This document shows, one piece after another, positions 37,117-47,375 of a stretch of 64,000 nucleotides of DNA. Below the pieces are notes generated by a model. It saw only the letters and a program-made list of their open reading frames with translations, did not search any database and was not told where the DNA came from. Source of the stretch: Porodaedalea pini (taxonomy: Eukaryota; Basidiomycota; Agaricomycetes; Hymenochaetales; Hymenochaetaceae); contig NBAY01000037.1 of NCBI GenBank assembly GCA_002794775.1, forward strand, positions 310,001 to 374,000. The letters run 5' to 3'. Position 1 is the stretch's first letter. Every line of letters starts with the position of its first letter. A program made the position numbers and the translations under genes.

Positions 37117-37677
37117 CTAAAAATCTGTCGCCATGTGATAACTAGGAGGCTGAGTGTCCGAAGCGAATGTCGAGTTCAAAAGGAGGGACTGCATCTGCCA
37201 CTCCAAGATGCGGCGGGCGTCATTTCGAGCCACATTTACATCGGGGTCGTCAGAGCCTCTTCCACCCGTGTTTCCAGGGCCTTCTGCTACCCCGGAGGTA
37301 GATAGGGGTTGCGTTATAGACACATCGTTGTGTGGCAGGGACTCATTGAGACTGGAATGGTGATCCTCATTTTTGTCTGCATATAAAAATGTTTCCACAA
37401 GTTTGAGCAGATAACTTGACCGATGGGTACCTGTCTCTACAATGTTCTCGTTTATCATGACGTTCGATGAGGACTGAGTTTGGAAAAGCAGCCGACGCTG
37501 CAGACGTGTAACTAAATGCTCAAGTTCTGCACGGAAGGCATCGTTCTCCATCGTTTCCTGAATAACATCTCGTTCATCAGGAAAAACCTCCTGGCCGGAA
37601 TCCCTGGAATCAGCTGGAATATTTGAGCAATTCCAGCCAATTCGGAGGTATTCCGATTCCGCACGATTCCCAAGCAT
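37117..37677 (-). CDS. PPxY-family cytosolic tail exons, probably separated from their gene
   Basis: A 186-codon minus-strand ORF. DVIQETMENDAFRAELEHLV matches the tail at 59800 (NVIWETMQNDSSCAELEHLV); SSNVMINENIVETG corresponds to the SNPFxDxG exon end; the C-terminus TQPPSYHMATDF carries a PPxY motif like TPPPSYHM at 60250. There is no signal peptide or membrane segment. The missing front may be the gene at 40779-41935, about 3 kb upstream on the same strand, with repeat DNA and a pseudogene in between. It may still be translated as a partial protein. Confidence 0.45.
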   Translation of the reverse strand: MLGNRAESEYLRIGWNCSNIPADSRDSGQEVFPDERDVIQETMENDAFRAELEHLVTRLQRRLLFQTQSSSNVMINENIVETGTHRSSYLLKLVETFLYADKNEDHHSSLNESLPHNDVSITQPLSTSGVAEGPGNTGGRGSDDPDVNVARNDARRILEWQMQSLLLNSTFASDTQPPSYHMATDF

Positions 37678-37814
37678 CGTTCCAGATTTGAGTAATTTGA
37701 TTAGTTTCCGATACCTTTCTACACATTTTTATTCACATTCTTACTGCATTCCAAACTTTTCAATCATTTTCTTACGGATTCTTGTGGCAATTGAGTGTAT
37801 TTAAACAAATTCTA

Positions 37815-39200
37815 AACTAAAAGGATGTCACGGCCGGTCGTCGGAATGAAGCCTTTCACAATCATCATGTACAGACCACCGGCGAACTTCTTCTCAGATT
37901 TGATGCCCAGGATGACGGGTACGGCAAGCAGCTCCTTTTGTACATGCGACGACGTAAGGCGCGCCGTGGCATCGGTCTTGAGTTCCACAAAATCTACCTT
38001 GTGAAGCTTGGTCTGTCCGGTTTTGGGGGGGGGGGGGGGGGGGGTTGAGAGCACGCAAGTATGAAGCAATGTCAGCACGACATCGTCCCATTGTCACGAC
38101 ACGCAGGCAAGACATGTACCTTGCCTTCGCGTGCTCGAACATCTCCTGTTGGATAGTCTTGAGAAGTGCAGGTATGGCAGTCTCCAAGCCTGTATCACGT
38201 CGCACAGAAAGTGTTTGCTTCTTCTGGACATCAACCGGACCGAGTTCAAGGCAAAGTGGAACACCTGGACAAAAAGCCATTTGTAAGACCACAGGAAAAC
38301 CGAGAAATAAGGAATTATTGAATTTTCGCGCCTTCTGTTTCCAGTCGTTGAACTTGTAGCCAGGAGTGTAGCCGTCCCGTACATCCACCTTCGCGCTTTC
38401 CTGAGCGTCTTCGCGAGCTCCTCACAGCGGTCGTATAACTCCTGCTTATAAGTGCGCATGGTAATACCGCAGGGGACAATGAGTGATGCGTGATGGGAGA
38501 ACAAGACCCTGGTTGTCGCCGCGAATCATGACCATGATTCCAAGCATGCGTGTGCTAAGGCTCCATGTGTTCTGCCACAGAATAATTTGCCACCATTCGG
38601 ACTCGTGCCCTGCAGATCGTCCAGGTCTGATATCACGACGTTGAGCATCTCTGGCCATAAGAAGTCTTGGCCAAGGCAATGCGACGTCGCAGCTTGGATG
38701 CCACGGCCGGTCATCGTGTAAAGACCACCGGCAAACTTCTCCTTGTCCGACTTGATGCCTGTGATGACGAGTACGGTAAGCAGCACCTCGTACACGCGAC
38801 GATGTAAATTAAGAATTTCCCGTACTTCAGTAGGGATACATGGCCGTTTCTGTAGTCGGACGGATTGCTATGGGTTCCTCAAGCTCGGAGCTCCCTCTGA
38901 AGACGCATGTCATACCGACCTTAATCAGCGCCTATAATATTTGTCAGCACAAAGTGAGGGATTACAGAACAATCAACGCACGTTCGTATACCAACCCGGG
39001 AAGTCGACCCTTTCTTCATGCCAATAGCAATCTTTACCATGCCGTCAATTCTCCCTTCCTCTTTCGTTGCCTTTTCCTGGGCGGCAATTGCAGACGTGCG
39101 CACAGCAGGCACCACAGTCTTGGCCTTGAGTTCCATGAAATCTACCTCGTGGAGCTTGGTCTCCCCGTTTCGAGACACGACAGTATGAAGCAATGTTGGT
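37815..39200 (-). pseudogene. Scrambled prolyl-tRNA synthetase copies
   Basis: In minus-strand order: a linker and start of the catalytic domain (KLHEVDFMELK, GRIDGMVKIAIGMKKG, about 39160-38990), motif 2 region EEPIAIRPTTETAMYPY (38880-38830), KSDKEKFAGGLYT...ATSHCLGQDF (38760-38670), STRMLGIMVMIRGDNQGLVL (38550-38500), the anticodon-binding domain VPCGIT...YDRCEELAKTLRKAR (38465-38395) and VDVRDGYTPGYKFNDW, an intron, then CLELGPVDVQKKQTLSVRRD. Large internal parts are missing. After an 18-base homopolymer (38025-38042, G on the plus strand) a second partial copy repeats KLHKVDFVELK and KSEKKFAGGLY. Frames shift repeatedly. This is a dead duplicate of eukaryotic-type ProRS. Confidence 0.8.
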
Positions 39201-39766
39201 TCCAGGGAGGAAGACAGTAAAATCAGAGGCGAGCGCATGTACGGCGAAGAGGGAAGTCGATGATGTGAGTGATGCATCAAGGATCGTGACAACCTTTGGG
39301 AATGTGTTTGTGTCAAGTGCTAATGGTGAAACTGGACGAACTTTAACAATGCGTGTGGACAGATAAAGAGACTGGGCTCATGGGAGTCCTTGTCCAACAC
39401 AAAAAAGTATTTTAGCAGGTCTGGCGATGCATGCAATGACGACAACAGGAACTGTTGCGGCAGACTTTACGGTCTTCGGCTTGAAGACGAGCATTCTAAT
39501 AAGTTGAAGGTCAGAAGTCGGACAGCATGTTGCCTGCAGCAGTGAGTGCATCCCACCAGGTGGCCGGTGAGGCTACCACTTTGTGTGTGATGGTTGCGGT
39601 GGATGTGATCGAGGGTTTTTTCAGATGTTCTGTGAGGACGTTGGCACCAGACATATTGGAGTGGCAGCAGATGTGAAGGCAATGTGTGGCATGTCGTGTC
39701 AAAACCAACATACATGTGATCAAGTTCCCACACCTCTTCTGTGGACGATGCATCCAGGATTGGACT
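39201..39766. other. No gene recognised
   Basis: CpG-poor sequence. A forward stretch at 39583-39786 contains many C and H residues (CDGCGGCD, CGMSCQNQHTC), suggestive of a degraded zinc-binding segment, but too little remains to name it. Confidence 0.3.
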
Positions 39767-40490
39767 TAGCAGTTTTTGTCACCTGAAGTGCCTCCAAATA
39801 CAAAATACATCATATCTCACTCAATTCTTCACAAAAACTCTTCAAAAAAGTTGCTAAATTTATGTTTCAATGGTTTCTAAAATTTATGTGGGCTTAGAGG
39901 ACAGAAGGTGGAATATTGAGACTGCAGTAGTGAGAATGGATGTTTTTCTAGGAAACCTCCTTCCCTGATTTTTCCTGAGCTCAATTTTGAAGCTAATGAA
40001 ATGAAACTTGTTGAAGAATGGTATCTATATTGTATATTAAATTATAGATGGCTTATAACAATGCAGGCAATTTTTTGACAGCTGTCTGAGTCAAGCAAAT
40101 TTGAATGAGTTTGAGAGTTTTAGCACAACAGTCAAACAGGACAAGAGGAGACATTCACTCTAGTTCATCCCTCATAACATCAACAGTATAATATATAGAC
40201 CATTCTTCTACAAGTTTCATGTCATTAGCTTCAAAATTGAGCTCAGGAAAAATCAGGGAAGGAGTTTTTTCTAGAAAAACACCCATTCTCACTACTGCAG
40301 CCTCAATATTCCACCTTCTGTCTACTAAGCTCACAAACATTTAGAAGTTGTTGAGAAATAAATTTGGCAACATTTTTGAAACAATTCTGTGAAGAATTGA
40401 CAGAGATATGGATTTTACAAGTTTTTGAGGTGCTGAAATGCTCAAATTTTGTGATCTTCACATGTCTCAAGACTTATGAAAAACACTGTA
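39767..40490. mobile_element. Fold-back DNA element with TA ends
   Basis: Two arms of about 250 bases (roughly 39786-40035 and 40185-40445) are inverted copies of each other; GGTGGAATATTGAG at 39909 reappears reverse-complemented at about 40302. The right end reads TA-CAGTGTTTTTCATAAGTC from outside; the left end is degenerate. The centre is AT-rich without an ORF. TA at both ends suggests a non-autonomous Tc1/mariner-type element. Related arm sequence occurs near 61740-61990. Confidence 0.75.
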
Positions 40491-40778
40491 ACCTGCAGAT
40501 AGTTCATGGGTCCCAGTATAGGTCCAAGAAGCCAATCTAGTACCTGTACCTGTGTCAAGCCATGGCAGAATCTAATGAATTCCACAATCAGTTTTTTATT
40601 CTACAAAATTCCATAGAATCTATGAGGTGTATCATTTTTCTATCCATATTCTAAATTTCAAGCTGCCAATTCTGTTCAATTCCAAAACTTGGACAATTTT
40701 CCATGAAATTCTACAAGTTTTCTAAATTTTGGACTGCATTCTCATGACATTCCAAAGATTCTACAATTTACTACAATT

Positions 40779-41935
40779 CTAATAACTTTCTAAGGGTTTC
40801 TGAGTGGGAGGTTTTTCCTGATGTTCGTCCGCTTCACTGCTGTGCACCGTAGCGCGATGAGACCCTTGCACGCTTCTGAATCGCTGGGAGGGAAACCATC
40901 CGAGATCAGCAAAGAACTGCGGCAGACGGCGTTCCGAAGTAACAACAAAAGGGCTGGGTGCAACATCGGGAGACGAACGGCGATGCCATCGATGGAACCA
41001 GAATAAAAGGCCGAACAGACAAAAGCATAGCAATGACCCAATCACTACCCCTGCTATAGCTCCGCCTGAGATTTCAAGGGAATGCTGCGTCGGGGTGATT
41101 GTAGCACTTCCTTGTGATGATGAGATCGGAATATCGGCGGACGAGGTGAGTGACGCACTCGCCAGAGGCGTGCTGGTGGAAATGGGAGGATTTGTAAATG
41201 ATGAAGAACGGTTTGTTAGACTGATGATGCTAGATGACAACGATCCATGCGTTGAATTGCTTGTTTTCCTTGTTCTTTTTGCGTCTGGACGCCCCACAAC
41301 ATCTGGTGGTGTTGTGGAGGTGGACACGGTGTTGAAGTTCGTAGTCGAGCTATCAGAATGGACCGTGTTTGCTGTCTTGCTATATTAAACAAGTTCGGTC
41401 AATGCTGTCATGGATGGCTTACATGTATGGTAGAAAACTACGCAGCTCGAGAACGAACAGAGAAAACTCCATGCCGAGCGCAAAGTAGTGTAGAACATTC
41501 TGAGAATGAAATTAGGTTGCAGTGTCACATACCTCACGGTCCCGGTACTCGCCGCCGCACCTGGAGTTTCTTCGTTGCTACTGCCTTCATTGAGACTTGT
41601 TTTCGACGTCGTAAATTGTGTAGCCAAAGTCATGGAAGTGTCAGAGTTTGTGATTGACGTGAAAGCTAAACTGCTGCTGGAATTGGTGGATTTGGAGGTC
41701 TCCGTGGGAACCTGAATGGGGTCGCAGCCAACTATTTCTAAGCCATTCAGGCCTGTTTCATTACACTCTGCCATACCGGATTCTGACAGGGCATGCGAGG
41801 ATACCGGTACACTTGAAAGCAGCTGGCCCTGATGAAAACCCGACGTCAGTGAGTCAACCTCGGTGAAGCTTGAACTCGATTCAGAGGACGAAGGTGGGGC
41901 ATCCGAGGTCCAGTGAAAGTTCACGTTTTAAAGAT
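40779..41935 (-). CDS. Single-pass membrane protein, Ser/Thr-rich ectodomain
   Basis: Two clear exons: 41533 to about 41935 and 40779-41379, with a 153-bp intron (GTATGT to ATATAG). The ectodomain is rich in S and T (SSSESSSSFTEVDSLTSG) and probably O-glycosylated. Then comes a membrane helix GGAIAGVVIGSLLCFCLFGL followed by basic residues (WFHRWHRR), so the tail is cytosolic. Earlier exons with a signal peptide probably lie at 41940-42400 but I could not define them. The tail ends at PLESY*, just where AT-rich repeat DNA begins, and lacks the PPxY seen in relatives; exons at 37117-37677 look like its displaced end. Confidence 0.6.
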
Positions 41936-42438
41936 TTACCGGTGCTAGTGAGACACGAAAACAGATTGTTGCCAGGGATCAAGATCATCGGCTTGGAGAA
42001 GTCGTTCGCGAGCTCGAGGATACTGAGCTAAAAGCCATTGTATAGTTTTCCTCACTTGCCCAGTTTAAGCGATCCCATCGGAGACGGTGGCATTTTAAAT
42101 GTCACGAGCTGAGACTGCTGGCCTTATTATGAGATTCCGTAGTGACATATGTAGTGCTGTGGACTGAATCGAATGAGATCGAAAAAACGGGTGGAAGCTT
42201 CTTCGATTGCTAGAGAGACGATAGCAGATAGTTGCGGATGATCAAGATATTCAGACTTGGCAAATCCTTTATGCAGACGGGAGGCGGTCACGAAGAGTTG
42301 GGATAGCTTTCAGCTTGTTGAGCAATCTTTTGTCAGCGACCATAAATATAATTACGAGCAATCTCGAAAAAGGCTTATAAGCTATGCATACGTGGACGAT
42401 CAAGAGATACTTTGATCATTCGTTCAGTCCGTCGCCTA
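41936..42438. other. Likely upstream exons or promoter of the 40779 gene
   Basis: A donor-like GGTAAATC (minus strand, about 41943) and an open stretch before it suggest at least one more exon near 41945-42060. The part around 42130-42330 is duplicated in decayed form at 36600-36910. Confidence 0.4.
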
Positions 42439-43078
42439 TTACTTCGTGACCGCATCCGAATAGATAGGAGGTGGGGTCGGGATCGTGCACACGACGGTAT
42501 CCTTGTCGGAATTCAAAGTCGAGGCCGAATGGCTCTTGTCGTCTGGTCCGCTCTCATTCCTTTGAGCCTTCTCATCGCCTGCAATACTGTGATCCTCCAG
42601 AGCAGACGAATCCCGTGAGGAAACTGAGGCGCCATCGCTTCCAGAGAGCACAGGTTGAGTGAACACCTGAGGTGTGGGTGAACGGTTGCGCGTCGCAATC
42701 GGCGGAGGCGGACTGGGCAGCGGGGTTTGAACGATCGGGTTCTGTGAATGCACGCCTGCAACAACGTCGTCTGCGAAAGTGATGGCACGGTTGCGCGTTC
42801 GCGATGGCGTTCGATGCAACGGTAGTTGTGCTTCACGCACGCGTAAACGTTCTGCCTTTCTATTGATCGTGCATCAGACACAAATTGTTCTGCACAATGA
42901 GTACGAGCACTGCTCACCGAGCTTCTCTCCGTTCTATGCGTTCTCTCCACCGGGCTGCTGCGATTTCGGTGGGCTCGGGGAGCGAACCACAGCCGCAGAC
43001 GAAGATCCCAAGGACGAGGAAGACCACGACGATAATGACGACGCCCACGATCTCGCCGACCGACGTTGAGTTAGACAT
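42439..43078 (-). CDS. Intact small membrane protein with PPxY tail
   Basis: Two exons, 42918-43078 and 42439-42859 (58-bp intron, GTGAGC to AATAG), give 193 residues. The short N-terminus MSNSTSVGEIVG leads into one membrane helix (VVIIVVVFLVLGIFVCGCGS), then a basic segment (RWRERIERREARKAERLRVR) and a Pro/Ser-rich cytosolic tail with acidic patches. It ends CTIPTPPPIYSDAVTK, whose PPIY is a PPxY motif. PPxY motifs bind WW domains, for example of Rsp5/Nedd4 ubiquitin ligases and their adaptors; a role as a membrane adaptor is an inference. A decayed copy of the last exon lies at 60545-60720. Confidence 0.75.
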
Positions 43079-43921
43079 CACGTAAAGTATGCGATTTCAA
43101 GTTGGTGATGTACGCAAAGGACCGGTGGTGTTCGATGGGGGGAACGGGCTCGAAGGTCGGGTGCTCATTCGCAATGAAGGGCTTGAGCAGAAATGACGAC
43201 GGTCTTTGAAGCATCTTTTGAGATGGGATAAGATAGCTCTTGTGATCATCAGTTACGAGAAAACTTTAGTCGGCAGCATGAAGGCTTCCATATCTGCGCA
43301 GAATACAAGAGCCATCTGGCACGATGTTCCCTGGTGTCTCGAGCACGCTGTGATCATGATTGCGAACGTAGGCAATAGCTCTCGTGAGAGGCATCTCAGG
43401 ATCAGATTGTTCGCAAGCACTGCATGAAGCAGACTGAGAGGAGCGAGAAGCGCGATTTTGTTGGCAACTCTGAGACGAAGCGCGAGAAGAGATGAAACTG
43501 TGTCAGAGATGAAGATGCACATTGTGCTACGGCAGCCAGCAGCGCAACTATGTAGCTCGCTTCGATTCCAAAGTCTGTCAAGTTTAGCATGGCTCTCTGT
43601 AAGTCTGCGAGTCCCTCTAGACCTAGAGAGGCAGAACGACTTTCTTCCAACGAATATTGCCATAGCTGTGAAGGCTGCGGATTCGTACAGCCGCAGAGGC
43701 CGAAATGGCTATGCTCTTTTCTTGTAGTAAGCCGTTACCGGCCTGATAAGGCTGTGAGAACCGCGTCACGCCGTGGCCAAAGTCTGCGTCGAGAAACACC
43801 GCTTGACATTGTACACCCATCATCTCCACCGCGTTTCTCGCTCAACTTCTCGAAACCGACTCAAACGCAGGCGTTTGTCATTGTAATCCCGCTGGCTGAT
43901 TCGACGCTGCAGCAGAATTAC
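43079..43921. other. Intergenic; possible small hydrophobic ORF
   Basis: The divergent promoter space between 42439-43078 (minus) and TVP38 (plus). A minus-strand stretch 43402-43650 encodes a hydrophobic segment (FGIEASYIVALLAAVAQCAS) but lacks a convincing start and splice pattern. I make no gene call. Confidence 0.4.
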
Positions 43922-46639
43922 ATGGCAGACTCGTATGGTCCTGGCGACCAAAACTTTCACCAAAGGCACGGAGACACTGACGGCGCAAATAGCTATGGAG
44001 GTCATCAAGCGAGCTCGGATCGCCCTCACTTGAACTACCCTCCACCGCATAACCAGTCGAATCCGTCATTCTACAAATCGCAAACCAACCTGGACATGCA
44101 CAAGAACGAGGATGTCGTTATCGACTTATATGCCTCTCGCACGCCATCGCCCACACCTTCCGAGCATGCGATGTTGAACAGAAAAGGGTTTATCGACTGG
44201 AAGAAGATGACGAACTGGCGGTTTTGGATTCGAAGAGAGTGGCTATGTGAGTATCAGACTAGTTATTTGCGTTGCTAGCCGACGCTTGAGAGTGCTTATT
44301 CTTGCCATATCAGGGTACTACGTTATTGTAGGAATTCTCCTTATTCTCGTCATCCTCATCAGCGTGTATGATCGCCAAATTGTGCGTTGGCTTCAACCGG
44401 AGGCGCTCAAGATCAAAGAGTGCGTACCCTTCATTGCATTCCGTAAGCATGCGTGGCAATGAGTGCGCTCATCGCCCTCATTATAATGCGTCATGGCAAT
44501 CCTTTTGGCACGAGGCTGGCGCACTTTGAACCCTCGATTCTGCTTGCGTTCACTCTCAGGTTACGAATTTCGTGTGCTAACCACGGATCCATTTCATGTA
44601 GCTTGCCTGCGGGCTGGCTTATTCCCATAGCGATCTTCTTTATTATTTCATTCCCTCCAGTATGTGTACAGTCTTCTCGGCATCATTTTCTCTTTTCCTG
44701 ACTATTGATCTAGCTATTCGGTCACGAAATCCTGGCAATCTTATGCGGCGTGGTATGGGGTCTGTGGGTTGGCTTTGCCATCACCGCTGCTGGCACTTTC
44801 ATAGGAGAGCTGGGCAATTTCTAGTACGTCTCTGCTCTCTATACTCGCCTATAAATTTCTAATAGTTGACTTGCCTTTATTAATTCAGCGCATTCAGATA
44901 CTGCTGTCGAGCTCGTGGAGAAAAACTCGAGAAGACGGATCTTCAGTATGCTTGTCTGGCAAGGATCGTGAGGGATGGTGGATTCAAGATAGCGTTGGTT
45001 GCAAGATATAGTGCGATCCCTGGACATTGTACGTTTTCAATTGATTTTTTTTGTATGAATTTCATTGAAGGAGAGATAGTCACCACTGCTGTTTTCTCGA
45101 CATGCGGGATGGGAGTACTCGTTTTCGCCCTAGCTGCAGCACTATCCCTCCCGAAGCAGTTCGTTACCGTGTACATTGGTGTCATCCTCGAGGAGAGCGG
45201 GACTGGTACGTCATTTTTTTAATAAATATTTTGACTCCTGATCCGATCGTTACGTTACAAGGCACGGAGTCTTCACGAGACAAGATCATCTCAGACTCTG
45301 TTCTCGCCATAACTGTCATTATTACTTGCTTGGCAATGTGGTACATGTACCGGAAGATGGACGTGATCAAACAGGATGTGATTTATCAGCGGCGTAAAGC
45401 TCGGTTCGTCCCTTTTCTGAGTCCTTCCTTTCGAGTTCCCAAAGCATGCTTGCTACGTATACATTCGAGACATAATTCGTGCAGACCATACATACTGATT
45501 CCGAACTTCATTCATTTTCACGTAGCCAAGCGAAGCTCGAGCGCGCCCACTCCGTCGGCGGCTCCTCGGTGTTCAACCCGCGTGAATCGGACTCAGACTT
45601 GCCTCTCAACCCTGGCGAGGACGCTGCGTACCAGCATTGGGATGCTCGTGGACAGGCGGCTGGGTACGTCGGGAATCCAAGTCTGAACTATAGAGTGCAT
45701 GCGCCAGCTCCGCAGCGTGCAGATGCGGCTGACGTCGCCCGCATCCCGACGTACCGTACTGAGGGTGGTGGAGGGTACTCGACTTCCGGAGAACGCTATG
45801 GGCCGCCTCCCGGAGGGTTAGACTCCTCGATGTCGACGTCGCGGACCGTATCGCCAGCACCTCCTCCTGTGCCCGCTCCGCAACGGCAAGAGAGCGCTGA
45901 CAGTGTCGCATGGGATGCGGCAGGCCAGGGGCTAGGCAACGACGCGTACCGTCTTCCCACGATCCATCCACATACCCCGCTTTCAGGCGGTTTCACGAAT
46001 GTGCCCCTGTCCGCGAACAACCCATTCAACAAGAGTCCGCTACAGCAGCAACAGCGGCATTCTGACTCGCGTAGTAGTTCGGTTCCGCCTCCTTTGGCTC
46101 CTCCGACGGCTTCGACCCAACAGAGCTCCAATCCATACAGCCCGACTTCTCCGTCTCAACCTCCTGTATACCCCGCGGCGCCATTATCGATCGGACACAC
46201 TACGCCTCAACAGGCCGTCCCAATGACGTCGGCGCCGTACGGAGCAGCCGTTGCCGCGTCCCAAATCTTGCAGCAATACCCTGCGAATATATCTTCTAAC
46301 CCACAATCGGCACCGCACTCGCCATTACAGACGCCGACGCAGTACGGGTTCGCGTTCCAGACTCAGCCTCAATTGCATGCTCAAACGCAGACCGTGCCAA
46401 CGCAGCCTCAGTCCCCTGTGTATGCTCATGCTCAAAGTGCATTCGCATACGAACCGCCGAGTGGGCCACCGAATTCTGCACCGTTCGCTTTAAGTCAGGC
46501 CGGCGTCGGTACTCATATGCAAGAATCGAGCGATGCGACGATGTTCTACACGCCCACGCATTCCCATGCTCCGACTGAGCACCAGCTCGAAGAGCGGCTG
46601 CCCACTCCGACGCTTCCGCCGCCCGGATACCGGCCTTGA
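43922..46639 (+). CDS. TVP38: TVP38/TMEM64 family Golgi membrane protein
   Basis: Eight exons in phase: 43922-44246, 44314-44419, 44602-44659, 44714-44823, 44889-45028, 45080-45205, 45262-45403, 45526-46639; 706 residues. The N-terminus is hydrophilic. From about residue 109 come several membrane helices (YYVIVGILLILVILISVYD, LPAGWLIPIAIFFIISFPPL, ILAILCGVVWGLWVGFAITA). The hallmark of the VTT/SNARE-associated Golgi domain is GGFKIALVARYSAIPGH, between FRYCCRARGEKLEK and FSTCGMGVLVFALAAALSLP. In yeast Tvp38 is a Golgi vesicle protein. The last exon adds about 370 residues of Pro/Ser/Gln/Thr-rich disordered tail, much longer than the yeast protein. Confidence 0.9.
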
Positions 46640-47375
46640 TTGTTGTCCCAAGTTTCAACAACGTTACCATGCTGAACCTTTTTTTACTTATTTTATTACA
46701 TTCACGCGGTTTCTCTTTCGTGCCGCTTTCCCCTATCCTTTCCAAGCCTTCCACTATTCTCCGGATTGCTCTACGTTCACTGTATAAGCTCATTGTATTG
46801 CCCATGGACTGTCATGATCTTGGACATATCTAATATCCCTTCACTTCCTTGCACGATCGTGAAAGCTCTGCTGGCCGGACGAAGTTGCTTGCGCACTTTT
46901 CTGGGTATATGCTGACCGCGTGACCTTTCTTACTCTCCGTTGATCCGTTCGGGGTTCTTCTCTTAGGAAGTATTAGTGAGCGTTCTCAGTTCATTCCAGC
47001 AATGGCCGTGCTTCTCAAAGTTTGTTGTCGTTCTAGGCTTTTAGCTGTCGTTCGAGGCGGGGGTGCCAGCAAATTTATGGCGTGTAAAAATCCGAGCAAG
47101 ATCCTCAATCCATTTTCTTGGCTATTGGACGATTTCGCTATTCATCCCGAGCATATACCGGATAAAGTCCTCGACTTGTGTCGCCACTGGCGGCTCGCTG
47201 GCCACCTCAGAACAGTTATTTCCGGCATGGCCAGCTCATGGGACCACAAAACTGGGTGCCGATTCCGCGAAATAACTTCATGCATGCAGACTGCTAAAGT
47301 ATAAATGTGAACATGCGCTGGATAGTCTGAAGAACTCAAAGCACCCCATTACGACTTTTTCCCTATCTTGTAAAA
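46640..47375. other. Intergenic
   Basis: The TVP38 3' region and mannanase promoter. No gene seen; short ORFs at 47002-47339 have no motif. Confidence 0.5.

Noticed and set aside
39583..39786. A ZZ-type zinc-finger gene
   Set aside because: Cysteine and histidine spacing is only loosely similar, there is no start or splice structure, and the CpG-poor composition points to decayed repeat DNA.
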